Assembly: GCA_900757025.1 (NCBI GenBank)
Contig: CAAEMG010000027.1
Span: 1 to 35,648, forward strand
Origin: Clostridia bacterium
GTDB lineage: Bacteria; Bacillota; Clostridia; Lachnospirales; Anaerotignaceae
DNA length: 35,648 nt
Reading direction: 5' to 3'
The notes beneath the pieces are model-generated. The model was given only the letters and a program-made list of their open reading frames with translations, did no database searches and was not told where the DNA came from. The position numbers and the translations under genes were made by a program. Below, one piece after another: positions 24,389 through 32,364 of this stretch. Position 1 is the first letter of the stretch; each line of letters begins with the position of its first letter.

Positions 24389-25956
24389 TAACTTCCCTTC
24401 GACATAATGTGAATATCTTCCGGCGTAAACATAAGACCAACCTCATCACCTTCATGGTAAAGGTCTGTTGTATCAACCTTATACTGGTAGCCTGCTGTTT
24501 TAAATGTTACATAATATTCTCCCGGAGTAATTGTTTCGGGGTCAAAATCATATTCTATTTCCGTTATTTCAACGGCGCTGTCGTCCTCGAGGCTCCATGC
24601 CGAGGCATTTGCCCATGTTTTAAGGTCGGTATCAAGAGCAATACTTTCCTGTATTTCGTCGGCTTCCTTAAAGAAGTTTACTGCGTAAATTTCCTCCTGA
24701 TATTCTTTTGAAATAATTCTGTTTTCGTCGGCAACTATCATGTTTGCCGTAACCTTTGTGCCGGCGGAGGTGGTAAATATAACGGGATAAGTTCCGTTTA
24801 TAGGTTCAATGTGGTATTCAACCTTGTTTATGGAAATTCTTTCGTCGGTGTCGGGGTTCCATGCCTGTGCATCGGCTCTGGCTATAATGTCTGCATCTGT
24901 AAGCTCTTCCAAATCGCTTTTATCAAGATAAAAGTCATTGGCACTCATTTTTTCGTTCGCCTGTGAATTGAAAACGGCTTTGTTTTCGTTTACGGTCATT
25001 TTAACGGTAATATGTGTGCCGGCTCTTGTTTCAACTATTGTTTCGTAGTGAACGCCCTTAAAGAGAACGGATTTTACAATGCCTTTAAGTTTGCCTTTTT
25101 CCTTCGGAACAATATCCAAGTCTTCGGGACGAATAACAACTTCAACTTTTTCGTTTTTGTTAAAGCCGCTGTCTACGCATTCAAAATGCTTGTCTTCAAA
25201 TATAACATCTCTGTCTGCCGCCATAACGCCGTCTATAATGTTGCTTTCGCCTATAAAGTTTGCAACAAAACGGTTTGTAGGTTCGTTGTATATTTCAACG
25301 GGAGAGCCTATCTGCTGAATTTCTCCGTCTTTCATTACAACAATTTTGTCGCTCATTGTAAGGGCTTCCTCCTGGTCGTGAGTAACAAAAATAAATGTAA
25401 TGCCGACTTCTTTTTGTATTTTTTTAAGTTCATGCTGCATTTCTTTTCTCAGTTTAAGGTCGAGAGCGCCCAAAGGCTCATCAAGAAGAAGAACTTTAGG
25501 TTCATTTACCAAGGCTCTTGCAATAGCAACTCTCTGCTGCTGGCCTCCGCTCATTTCGCCTATGGCTCTTGTGCCGTAGTCCTCAAGGCCCACAAGTTTA
25601 AGCATACGCATAACTTTCTGCTCAATAATATCTTTTGGTTCTTTTTTTATTTTAAGACCAAAAGCAATATTGTCACGCACATTCATGTTTGGGAAAAGAG
25701 CATATTTCTGGAAAACTGTGTTAAGCTCTCTTTTGTATGGCGGAAGATTTGTTATGTCTGTTCCGTCAAATATAACCTGTCCTTCGTCCTGCTGCAAAAA
25801 GCCGCCGAGTATTCTTAAAAGAGTTGTTTTTCCGCAGCCGGAAGGACCCAGAAGAGTTACAAATTCGTTTTCGTAAATATCAAGGTTTACGCCCTTTAAA
25901 ACAACATTTCCGTCAAAGCTTTTTACTATATTTTTAAACTGTATAAGCTTGTTCAC
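24385..25956 (-). CDS. potA: Polyamine ABC transporter ATPase PotA with an inserted double repeat
   Basis: PotA powers polyamine import. At 523 residues it is far longer than the usual 350-380. The ATPase core is standard: Walker A GPSGCGKTT (37-45), signature MSGGQQQR (135-142), Walker B LLLDEPLG (156-163), switch His193 in VTHDQEEAL. The regulatory TOBE region begins normally (VVIRPEDLDIVP, then SVLFKGVHYETIVET to about 310). It resumes only at YKVDTTDLYHEGDEVGLMF (492 on), ending TPEDIHIMSK as expected. Between lie two tandem repeats (312-397 and 398-487) of an Ig-like, surface-protein character. The frame is open throughout and its codon use looks like the neighbours. Translation starts at GTG 25956, ten bases after AGGAGG and 15 bases after the regulator gene. 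Confidence 0.95.
   Translation of the reverse strand: MNKLIQFKNIVKSFDGNVVLKGVNLDIYENEFVTLLGPSGCGKTTLLRILGGFLQQDEGQVIFDGTDITNLPPYKRELNTVFQKYALFPNMNVRDNIAFGLKIKKEPKDIIEQKVMRMLKLVGLEDYGTRAIGEMSGGQQQRVAIARALVNEPKVLLLDEPLGALDLKLRKEMQHELKKIQKEVGITFIFVTHDQEEALTMSDKIVVMKDGEIQQIGSPVEIYNEPTNRFVANFIGESNIIDGVMAADRDVIFEDKHFECVDSGFNKNEKVEVVIRPEDLDIVPKEKGKLKGIVKSVLFKGVHYETIVETRAGTHITVKMTVNENKAVFNSQANEKMSANDFYLDKSDLEELTDADIIARADAQAWNPDTDERISINKVEYHIEPINGTYPVIFTTSAGTKVTANMIVADENRIISKEYQEEIYAVNFFKEADEIQESIALDTDLKTWANASAWSLEDDSAVEITEIEYDFDPETITPGEYYVTFKTAGYQYKVDTTDLYHEGDEVGLMFTPEDIHIMSKGSY
24496..25023 (-). repeat. Tandem protein repeat inserted in PotA TOBE region
   Basis: Unit A (25023-24766) and unit B (24765-24496) encode about 86 and 90 residues that align end to end. 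Matched segments are AGTHITVKMTV with AGTKVTANMIV, SANDFYLDKSDLEELTD with YAVNFFKEADEIQESIA, ADAQAWNPDTDERISI with ANASAWSLEDDSAVEI, and NGTYPVIFTT with PGEYYVTFKT. The G-x-Y-x-V-x-F-x-T ending followed by a G-T-x-V-T strand is typical of Ig-like modules in Firmicute surface proteins. The units are diverged, so the duplication is old. Confidence 0.75.
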
Positions 25957-25971
25957 TTTCTATTTACCTCC

Positions 25972-26508
25972 TTAAAAAAGCGGCGGAGTTGATACCCAAA
26001 TTATTTTGGCAGTTGTTTTTCTGTCGTTTCTCAAATAATGGGTGTTTTTTCCGCTTATATAAAATGTTTCGCCTTTTTTAACGGCGTATTCGTTTTCACC
26101 GTTTACAAGGGTTATTTTTCCTTCAAGCACATAGCCGAATTCTTCGCCTTCGTTTGGGCGAACCTCAAAAGATTTTCCGTTTGGTTTAATTTCAACCATT
26201 ATTGGCTCCATTTGGTTTTTCTGTGAATTTGGAATAATCCAGCTTACGGTATATTCCTCTTTTTCGTCCACAAAAAAGTCATCTTTTGAAAAAACGGTTT
26301 TTTCGTTTTTTTCTTCTATGAAAAATTCCGAAAGAGTTGTTCCCAAAGCCTCCAAAATATCGCACAAGGTTGCTATGGAAGGCGATGTTAAATCTCTTTC
26401 AAGCTGGGAAAGAAAGCCTTTTGTAAGCTCACATCTGCCGGCAAGCTCTTCCAGCGTAAGCCCACGCTGCATCCTCAGCTTTTTGATTTTTCTGCCTATC
26501 ATTTCCAT
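25972..26508 (-). CDS. XRE-cupin transcriptional regulator of the pot operon
   Basis: A 178-residue regulator with an N-terminal helix-turn-helix of the XRE type (about residues 5-62; LTLEELAGRCELTKGFLSQLER is the DNA-reading region) and a C-terminal cupin barrel (about 105-175; EVRPNEGEEFGYVLEGKITL, GETFYISGKNTHYLRN). This domain order is that of PuuR-type regulators, which respond to polyamines or related small ligands. It is the first gene of the operon, 15 bases before potA, as often seen for pot operons in Clostridia. Regulation of its own operon is therefore likely. The start ATG 26508 has AGG nine bases upstream; a second Met two codons later is an alternative. Confidence 0.9.
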   Translation of the reverse strand: MEMIGRKIKKLRMQRGLTLEELAGRCELTKGFLSQLERDLTSPSIATLCDILEALGTTLSEFFIEEKNEKTVFSKDDFFVDEKEEYTVSWIIPNSQKNQMEPIMVEIKPNGKSFEVRPNEGEEFGYVLEGKITLVNGENEYAVKKGETFYISGKNTHYLRNDRKTTAKIIWVSTPPLF

Positions 26509-26584
26509 TAAATATTACCTGCCTTTTACATAAGGGTTGTTCAATATAGATAAACTTTACAATTAATTTTACTAAACCCATATC

Positions 26585-26612
26585 ATTATACTATAAAAGC
26601 ATTTTTTTGCAA
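26585..26612 (-). promoter_or_regulatory. Promoter of the XRE-potABCD operon
   Basis: On the minus strand TTGCAA (26607-26612), 16 bases and a perfect TATAAT (26585-26590) lie about 75 bases before the regulator gene. The long AT-rich leader leaves room for an operator, but no clear palindrome was found. Confidence 0.6.
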
Positions 26613-27124
26613 CATAAATAAACAAAAAATTTATTTTTATTAAACTTTTTTGAATGTAATCGGGAATTGGGATTTTATAAACGCCGTAAAACTGCTTTTT
26701 TCCTGTTGTTTCAAACAATATAAAACAGACATTAAATTATGGTTTGGGGAATAGTTTAAAACCTTGTGACGCCGTCCCACAACCTGCAAGCAGAGAACCT
26801 CAAAGCATGCACCCCGAAGAAAACGTGGCACATCGCAGACTGTTTTCGAAAAGCAAAAATGCTTTGATTATTATGCGGCGGCGCAGCCGTTTTCCAAAGG
26901 AAATTTCTGACAAATAAAAATGCTTGACCTAAGCTTTGATAAAAGCCTTCATATAAAGCCATAAATTTATAATTTTTTACTTGCCCGACAAAGATATGGG
27001 ATGTTTCGACTACACTATGTTCCGCTCAACATGACAAAATATCGAAGTTTTTTATAATGACAATCAGTCCGTCAAATCAAAATCTTAAATTACTGTACCA
27101 AAATATGCAGAACATAACTTTATA
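26613..27124. other. Gene-free region with a GC-richer core and one repeat copy
   Basis: About 500 bases without a credible gene. The middle (roughly 26760-26905) is clearly less AT-rich than the surrounding spacers. It contains a small hairpin, TTGTG/CACAA (26764-26782), and an AAAGCA/TGCTTT inverted repeat near 26860-26875. Two overlapping minus-strand frames of 63 and 68 codons here lack ribosome binding sites and resemble nothing I recognise. The short repeat copy 2 lies at 26991-27042. Confidence 0.5.
26991..27042 (+). repeat. Short intergenic repeat, copy 2
   Basis: Second copy of the element at 20133-20182: AAGATAT, TTTCGACT and the exact 20-mer ending at 27042 are shared in order. 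The segment between the blocks differs in sequence and spacing. Confidence 0.65.
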
Positions 27125-27160
27125 AAAACAAAACATCCGGAAAACCATATTTCCGGATGT
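27125..27160 (-). terminator. Rho-independent terminator of the small membrane protein gene
   Basis: On the minus strand ACATCCGGAAA (27150-27160) pairs perfectly with TTTCCGGATGT (27133-27143), followed by TTTGTTTTT. It lies six bases after the stop codon. Confidence 0.88.
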
Positions 27161-27165
27161 TTATT

Positions 27166-27597
27166 TTATACATATATTCCTATTTTCCAAAGAACAAAAA
27201 TCCTGAACGCATCATAATATCGTTTAAAAATAAAAACGCTTAAAACAACTCCTATTCCCGCAAGCATTGCAGCACGTTTTTTGTTTTTATCCTGCAAATT
27301 GTTAAAAATCGCAAACCCCGAAAAAGCTATCATATAGTTAAGAAAATTCTGCCATTTTGGGCTGTAATAAAAAGACATAAGTATAAATATAAAATATGCT
27401 ATCTCCAAAATAAACTTAAAAATATGCAGTTTTCCGTCGCCTGTTTCAGTTTCGTCATCTGTCGGAAAATCATCAAAATTATCTTTCTGCTGCTTTTTAA
27501 GCTCTTGGTTTTCTTTATACATCTTATATATCTTGTATTCAATGGTGTCGTCTATCCAGTCTTTCTTTCCGTCGCCGTTCCAATCCCTAAATGCCAT
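27166..27597 (-). CDS. Small membrane protein with an N-terminal EF-hand/dockerin-like calcium loop
   Basis: I do not recognise a family for the whole 143-residue protein. It begins MAFRDWNGDGKKDWIDD, in which D-x-N-x-D-G-x-x-D-x-x-D-D matches a calcium-binding loop of dockerin or EF-hand type. A charged region (residues 20-55) follows, then two to three hydrophobic helices (about 60-80, 86-100, 108-125). GAAGGCGG precedes the ATG by a few bases, a strong terminator follows, and the frame is clean, so expression is likely. The loop is predicted in the cytoplasm unless the protein is inverted, which would be unusual for a calcium site of this type. The function is unknown. Confidence 0.7.
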   Translation of the reverse strand: MAFRDWNGDGKKDWIDDTIEYKIYKMYKENQELKKQQKDNFDDFPTDDETETGDGKLHIFKFILEIAYFIFILMSFYYSPKWQNFLNYMIAFSGFAIFNNLQDKNKKRAAMLAGIGVVLSVFIFKRYYDAFRIFVLWKIGIYV

Positions 27598-27623
27598 ACT
27601 TTTCCGCCTTCTTTATAGAAAAC

Positions 27624-27648
27624 ATGGCTGTGCCAAATGCACAGCCAT
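27624..27648 (-). terminator. Strong hairpin after spoVG, probable terminator
   Basis: ATGGCTGTGC (27624-27633) and GCACAGCCAT (27639-27648) form a perfect ten-base stem with a five-base loop. On the minus strand it is followed by GTTTTCTATA, a modest T tail. It lies about 110 bases after the spoVG stop and 27 bases before the start of the membrane protein gene, so it may separate the two transcripts or regulate the second. Confidence 0.55.
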
Positions 27649-27759
27649 TCATAAGCGGGTATAAAAAACTTTTAACTTTTTATTTTATGGCCATACATGG
27701 CATATGTAAGCTTTCTTCCGCTTTATATTACGGATTAATTCCCCAACTAAATCCGTTTT

Positions 27760-28023
27760 TTACGCTTCTTCGAGAGCTTTTTCGTAAGCCTCCAAAATAG
27801 CATCTTGAAGTTTTTGTCTTACTTCGGCATTTATAGGATGCGCCGTATCCCTGAACTCTCCTTCCGGAGTTTTTCTGCTGGGCATGGCAATAAAATTTCC
27901 TTCCGGCCTTTCAATAACTTTTATGTCATGTACAACAAATTCGTTGTCGAAAGTTACCGATACAATGGCTTTCATTTTGCCCTCTTTGCTTATTTTTCTA
28001 ACCTTTACATCTGTTATTTCCAC
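27760..28023 (-). CDS. spoVG: SpoVG regulatory protein
   Basis: SpoVG is a small nucleic-acid-binding regulator involved in sporulation, cell division and other processes in Firmicutes. The product has about 87 residues and matches along its whole length: EITDVKVRKISKEGKMKAIVSVTFDNEFVVHDIKV, IAMPSRKTPEGEFRDTAHPI and the C-terminal helix. The start is uncertain. I prefer GTG 28023, which has AAGGA nine bases upstream and reproduces the family N terminus. ATG 28029 lies too close to that site, and ATG 28056 has no site. It lies 87 bases after glgD on the same strand with no clear terminator between, so readthrough from glgCD is possible. Confidence 0.93.
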   Translation of the reverse strand: MEITDVKVRKISKEGKMKAIVSVTFDNEFVVHDIKVIERPEGNFIAMPSRKTPEGEFRDTAHPINAEVRQKLQDAILEAYEKALEEA

Positions 28024-28110
28024 TTGCATCCATCCTTTTTTTGCATTTCTCGCCATTTTAAAGCGTCATGCCAAAAACAATTCAATTTCTCTGCAAAACT
28101 TTGCGTCTTA

Positions 28111-29229
28111 TCAGAGTGTGCTGTTTTTCTTTATAACAACAGGGTGTTCACTTTCACCCTTTATAACTGCTCCGTCGGAAACAGTAACGCCCTTATCGAA
28201 TATTACATTTTCTATAACACAGTTGTTTCCTATGTGGCAGTTTTCCATAAGTATTGAATTTTTAACACTGGCGTTTTCGCCTATATACACTCTTCTGAAC
28301 AATACCGAACCCTCAACTTTTCCGTTTATTATAGAGCCGTTGCCAAAAAGGGAATTTGAAACTTCCGCATCGTAATTAAATTTTGCAGGCGGTTCATCTT
28401 TTGGTTTTGTTGCAATATATGGGAAGTTCTTTGTAAATTTATCTCTTACGTCTTTTTTAAGGAAATCCATATTTGCATGATAATAATCCAAAACTCCTCC
28501 GCCTACAGAGTTCCAATAATCATCAAAATGGTACGCATATATTTTCAGTCGTCTTCTCATTCTTATTATAATGTCTTTTACAAAGTCATATCTGCCTTCG
28601 GGAACCGTTTCTTCCAAAAGGCTCATAAGAAGAGTTCTTTCTATTACATATATGCCAAGGTTTGCCTCTTTGCTCTGAGGGTCTATAGGCTTTTCTTCAA
28701 ATTCAACTATTCTTCCAGAACTATCGGTTTCCATAACGCCCATTTTAGTTAAATCTCTGCCATAGTCAAATACTTTTGACACAACAGTAATGTCTGCGCC
28801 TTTTTCAATATGTGCGTTAATTATGTCACGGTAATTCATTTTATATACGGAATCGCCGGAAGCTATAATAACATATTTTTCGTTGCTTCTTTTAAGGAAA
28901 GACATATTCTGATACATTGAATCGGAAGTTCCTCTGAACCAGAAATTGTTATCTCCGCTTATAAAAGGCGTAAGCACGAAAAGACCGCCCTGTTTACGTC
29001 CGAAATCCCACCATTTTGAGCTGGAAAGATGATCCTGAAGGGAACGTGAATTATACTGTGCTATAACGGCAACTTTCTGTACGCCGGAATTGGACATATT
29101 GCTTAAAGGAAAATCTATTGCTCTGTAACAAGCGCCCACAGGCATAGCCGAAGCCGCTCTGGAAAGAGTAAGCTCCCCAAGTCTTTTTTCACTGCTGCCG
29201 CCGGCTAAAATAATACCGATTGCTTTCAT
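28111..29229 (-). CDS. glgD: Glucose-1-phosphate adenylyltransferase subunit GlgD
   Basis: GlgD is the second, usually regulatory, subunit of ADP-glucose pyrophosphorylase in Firmicutes and pairs with GlgC. The 372-residue protein has the nucleotidyltransferase fold: IGIILAGGSSEKRLGELT, RAIDFPLSNMSNSGV and a left-handed beta-helix C-terminal region (SILMENCHIGNNCVIENVIF). The N-terminal nucleotide loop reads GGSSEKRL rather than the GGxGxRL of GlgC, which is usual for the weakly catalytic GlgD. It starts one base after the glgC stop; its GAGGGGG ribosome binding site lies inside the end of glgC. Confidence 0.95.
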   Translation of the reverse strand: MKAIGIILAGGSSEKRLGELTLSRAASAMPVGACYRAIDFPLSNMSNSGVQKVAVIAQYNSRSLQDHLSSSKWWDFGRKQGGLFVLTPFISGDNNFWFRGTSDSMYQNMSFLKRSNEKYVIIASGDSVYKMNYRDIINAHIEKGADITVVSKVFDYGRDLTKMGVMETDSSGRIVEFEEKPIDPQSKEANLGIYVIERTLLMSLLEETVPEGRYDFVKDIIIRMRRRLKIYAYHFDDYWNSVGGGVLDYYHANMDFLKKDVRDKFTKNFPYIATKPKDEPPAKFNYDAEVSNSLFGNGSIINGKVEGSVLFRRVYIGENASVKNSILMENCHIGNNCVIENVIFDKGVTVSDGAVIKGESEHPVVIKKNSTL

Positions 29230-29230
29230 A

Positions 29231-30511
29231 TTATTCTACCCCCTCTTTTATAACGGTTCCTCCGCTTGGCAGCTTGCCTTCGGCATAATCCTCCGCAGTT
29301 GTGTTTCCGAATATTACACAGTTTTTGCCTATTTCAATATTGTCAGGCACATTTGTGTCTTCTCCCACAACCGTTATTCCCGTATTATATATTTTAGGTT
29401 TAAGCTCATTTGCAACATTTTCGCCTATACCCATTTTTACATTTTTTCCTATAACGCAGTTTTCGTCTATTATACATCTGTCTATAACAGTTCCTTCTTT
29501 TATAACCGTAGACTGCATAATTATGGAGTCTTTAACAACTGCTCCTTTTTCAACAATTACCTGCGGGCCGAGAACGGAATTTTGAACATCTCCGTAAATT
29601 TCACATCCGCTGGAAACTATGCTCTTTTTAACAATGCCGCCCTCACCTATGTATTCCGGTGGCTGATGCTCTGTATTTGTATATATTCTCCAAAAATCTT
29701 CATAAAGATTAAATGAAGGAACGTGCTTTATAAGCTCCATGTTTGCCTGCCAGTAAGACTCTATTGTTCCAACATCTTTCCAGTAGTCTTTAAATCTGTA
29801 GGCATACATTGTTTCGTTTCTTTCAAGCATACGGGGAATAATGTGCATACCAAAATCGCTGTTTGCATGAATTTTGTTGTCTGCTATAAGCGCTTCCCTC
29901 AGCTTGCTCCATGTAAATATGTAAATGCCCATTGAAGCAAGGTTGCTCTTAGGATTTGCAGGTTTTTCCTCAAATTCGTATATTTTGTCGTCTTCTTTTG
30001 TGTTCATAATGCCAAAACGGCTTGCTTCTTCAAAAGGCACTTCCAAAACGGCTATGGTTGCGGCACATTTATTTGCCTTGTGGAAATCAAGCATTTTGGA
30101 ATAATCCATTTTATAAATGTGGTCGCCGGAAAGAATAAGAACATATTCCGGGTCGTTTGCGTCTATAAATTCAATATTTTGGTAAATGGCGTTGGCTGTG
30201 CCCATAAACCATTCTCCGCTTTCATCTCCGCCTTTAACATGAGGCGAAAGAACCGTAACTCCGCCGCTTTTACGGTCTAAGTCCCAAGGGATGCCTATAC
30301 CGATGTGCTGATTTAATCTGAGCGGCTGATATTGGGTAAGCACGCCCACATTATATACACCTGAGTTTACACAGTTGCTGAGCGGAAAATCTATAATGCG
30401 GTACATACCGCCGAAAGCTACTGCAGGCTTAGCAATTTTTCTTGTCAAAATTCCCAATCTGCTGCCCTGCCCCCCTGCCAGAAGCATTGCAATCATTTCA
30501 TTTTTACTCAT
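29231..30511 (-). CDS. glgC: Glucose-1-phosphate adenylyltransferase GlgC
   Basis: GlgC makes ADP-glucose from ATP and glucose-1-phosphate, the committed step of glycogen synthesis. The 426-residue protein has AMLLAGGQGSRLGILT (nucleotide loop), KPAVAFGGMYRIIDFPLSNC, SGDHIYKMDY (metal-binding Asp) and YEFEEKPANPKSN. A C-terminal hexapeptide-type beta-helix (IDRCIIDENCVIGKNVKMG) completes it. AGGAG lies eight bases before the ATG. It is first in the glgC-glgD unit; glycogen synthase and branching enzyme genes are not in the window. Confidence 0.97.
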   Translation of the reverse strand: MSKNEMIAMLLAGGQGSRLGILTRKIAKPAVAFGGMYRIIDFPLSNCVNSGVYNVGVLTQYQPLRLNQHIGIGIPWDLDRKSGGVTVLSPHVKGGDESGEWFMGTANAIYQNIEFIDANDPEYVLILSGDHIYKMDYSKMLDFHKANKCAATIAVLEVPFEEASRFGIMNTKEDDKIYEFEEKPANPKSNLASMGIYIFTWSKLREALIADNKIHANSDFGMHIIPRMLERNETMYAYRFKDYWKDVGTIESYWQANMELIKHVPSFNLYEDFWRIYTNTEHQPPEYIGEGGIVKKSIVSSGCEIYGDVQNSVLGPQVIVEKGAVVKDSIIMQSTVIKEGTVIDRCIIDENCVIGKNVKMGIGENVANELKPKIYNTGITVVGEDTNVPDNIEIGKNCVIFGNTTAEDYAEGKLPSGGTVIKEGVE

Positions 30512-30903
30512 TCCATCATCTCCTAAAAAGCCCGTTTAATAACCCAAAACGTACAAATCAAATTTTTAGGCTTATGTATATTTTAACACATATAATGCCA
30601 ATAATAAATAGCAAACAGAAAGATTTATATGCAAATGTTGATAAAAAATATATTATATTTTAGTGTTTTTTGTAACTTTGCAATGGTTTTTAATTTTTTA
30701 AAAAAACATTTTCGTTATTTTTTACATTGTCTTTGCATAATTTATACAGTTATAAATACCTTTAAATATTTCATAGGCTATGCAGAAAAACAGCTTTTAT
30801 CCATTTTTTGCCTGTTTTAAAGGCTTTCTGTTATGCCAAAAATATGTATACACATAAAAAATAATGCACAAACAAAATATTTAATTTATATATCCAAAAG
30901 CAA
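30512..30903. other. Gene-free spacer between divergent glgC and murC
   Basis: About 390 bases of very AT-rich DNA with no credible frame. It must hold the glgC promoter; TAAAAT on the minus strand near 30583 is a possible -10, but no good -35 pairs with it. No strong hairpin was seen. Confidence 0.5.
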
Positions 30904-30932
30904 TAGACTTAAAAAAAAACCTGTAGTATACT
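30904..30932 (+). promoter_or_regulatory. murC: Probable murC promoter
   Basis: TAGACT (30904-30909), 17 bases and TATACT (30927-30932) lie about 50 bases before the murC start. The -35 is two mismatches from consensus. Confidence 0.45.
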
Positions 30933-30981
30933 GAATTATCAGAACAATCTATAACTTATGAATAGAGGCGTGAAGAAAATT

Positions 30982-32364
30982 ATGAAGTTAGATTTTGAAA
31001 ACAAATACAAAAATGTATATTTTATAGGCATTGGCGGCGTAAGTATGTCCGGCCTTGCCGAAATACTTGTTCAAAAGGGAATTAAAGTAAGCGGAAGCGA
31101 CATGAAAAAAGGAGCGTCCACAATTAAACTTGAAAACCTTGGCGTAAAAATAAACTATGGCCATAAAGCCGAAAATATAACAGACAATATAGACCTTGTT
31201 GTATACACAGCAGCTATAAAAGACGATAATCCGGAACTTGTTGCGGCAAGAGCAAAAGGCATAGACGCAGTTGAAAGAGCCGTTCTTCTGGGAAGCATAA
31301 TGTCACACTATCCAAACTCTATAGCCGTTGCCGGAACTCACGGAAAAACAACAACCACATCTATGATTTCCGAAATTCTTCTTGCGGCAGATGCCGACCC
31401 TACAATAACAATAGGAGGAACTCTTTCCACAATACACGGCAATATAAAGGTAGGCCATTCCGACTATTTTGTTGCCGAAGCCTGCGAATATCACGACAGT
31501 TTCTTAAAGTTTGACCCATTTGTTGCCGTTATATTAAATGTAGAGGCAGAACATCTTGACTATTTCAAAGATATTAACCAGATAAGACAGTCTTTTAAAG
31601 GCTTTGCCCACAACACTCCTTCCGGCGGATATGTTGTTATAAACAGCGCCGTTGAAGGGCTTGAATATATAACACAGGATTTAAAATCAAGCGTTGTAAC
31701 CTTCGGCACAGATAAAGAAAAATCCATGTGGTATCCGGAAAACATAGTTCATAACCCTAACGGAACAAATACATTTGACGCATATTTTGAAGGCCGTTTT
31801 ATGGGACACATAGTTCTTAATGTTCCCGGAGAACACAATATTCTTAATGCTCTTGCAGCCTGTGCGGCTTCCACATCTGTTGGCATAAAAATGAGCAAAA
31901 TAGTTAAAGGTCTTGAAAATTACACAGGTGTAAACCGTCGTTTCCAGTATAAGGGCAAATATAACGGAGCAACAATAGTTGACGATTATGCTCATCACCC
32001 AACAGAGGTAAAAGCAACTCTTGCTGCCGCAAAACTTGTTGAACACAAAACACTGTGGTGCGTTTTCCAGCCACACACATATTCACGAGCAAAAGCCCTT
32101 CTCGAAGATTTCGGAACAGCCTTCATGGATGCAGACAAAATACTTCTTGCAGATATTTTTGCCGCAAGAGAAAAAGACACAGGCATAATAAGCTCTCGTG
32201 ACGTAGCCGAAAAAATAAAAAGCCATGGTAAAGATGCACAATACATCGGCAGCCTTGACAATATAACAGAATATTTGAAAAAAGAACTTAAAGAAGGCGA
32301 CCTGTTGATAACTATGGGTGCCGGAGATGTTTATACTGTTGGAGAAAAGCTCATTAATATGTAA
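30982..32364 (+). CDS. murC: UDP-N-acetylmuramate-L-alanine ligase MurC
   Basis: MurC adds the first amino acid, L-alanine, to UDP-MurNAc in peptidoglycan synthesis. The 460-residue cytoplasmic protein shows all Mur ligase parts: the N-terminal UDP-binding FIGIGGVSMSGLAEIL, the ATP loop AVAGTHGKTTTTS (118-125 for the core), the central EACEYHDSFLKF and NVEAEHLDYF (metal site). The C-terminal domain has VDDYAHHPTEVKATL. The start at ATG 30982 gives normal length. An earlier in-frame ATG (30958) has no ribosome binding site, whereas GAGG/GAAG sequences precede 30982, though the spacing is not ideal. It stands alone on the plus strand, outside any mur/dcw cluster. Confidence 0.97.
   Translation: MKLDFENKYKNVYFIGIGGVSMSGLAEILVQKGIKVSGSDMKKGASTIKLENLGVKINYGHKAENITDNIDLVVYTAAIKDDNPELVAARAKGIDAVERAVLLGSIMSHYPNSIAVAGTHGKTTTTSMISEILLAADADPTITIGGTLSTIHGNIKVGHSDYFVAEACEYHDSFLKFDPFVAVILNVEAEHLDYFKDINQIRQSFKGFAHNTPSGGYVVINSAVEGLEYITQDLKSSVVTFGTDKEKSMWYPENIVHNPNGTNTFDAYFEGRFMGHIVLNVPGEHNILNALAACAASTSVGIKMSKIVKGLENYTGVNRRFQYKGKYNGATIVDDYAHHPTEVKATLAAAKLVEHKTLWCVFQPHTYSRAKALLEDFGTAFMDADKILLADIFAAREKDTGIISSRDVAEKIKSHGKDAQYIGSLDNITEYLKKELKEGDLLITMGAGDVYTVGEKLINM

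Noticed and set aside
25012..25818. Plus-strand 268-codon ORF opposite potA
   Set aside because: Shadow of potA; no homology pattern or start signals.
26760..26905. 6S RNA, SRP RNA, RNase P RNA or tmRNA
   Set aside because: None of the characteristic conserved strings or the closing end-to-end pairing was seen; left as an unexplained GC-richer island.
26640..26962. Two small minus-strand ORFs (63 and 68 codons)
   Set aside because: They overlap each other, lack ribosome binding sites and show no domain pattern; treated as non-coding.
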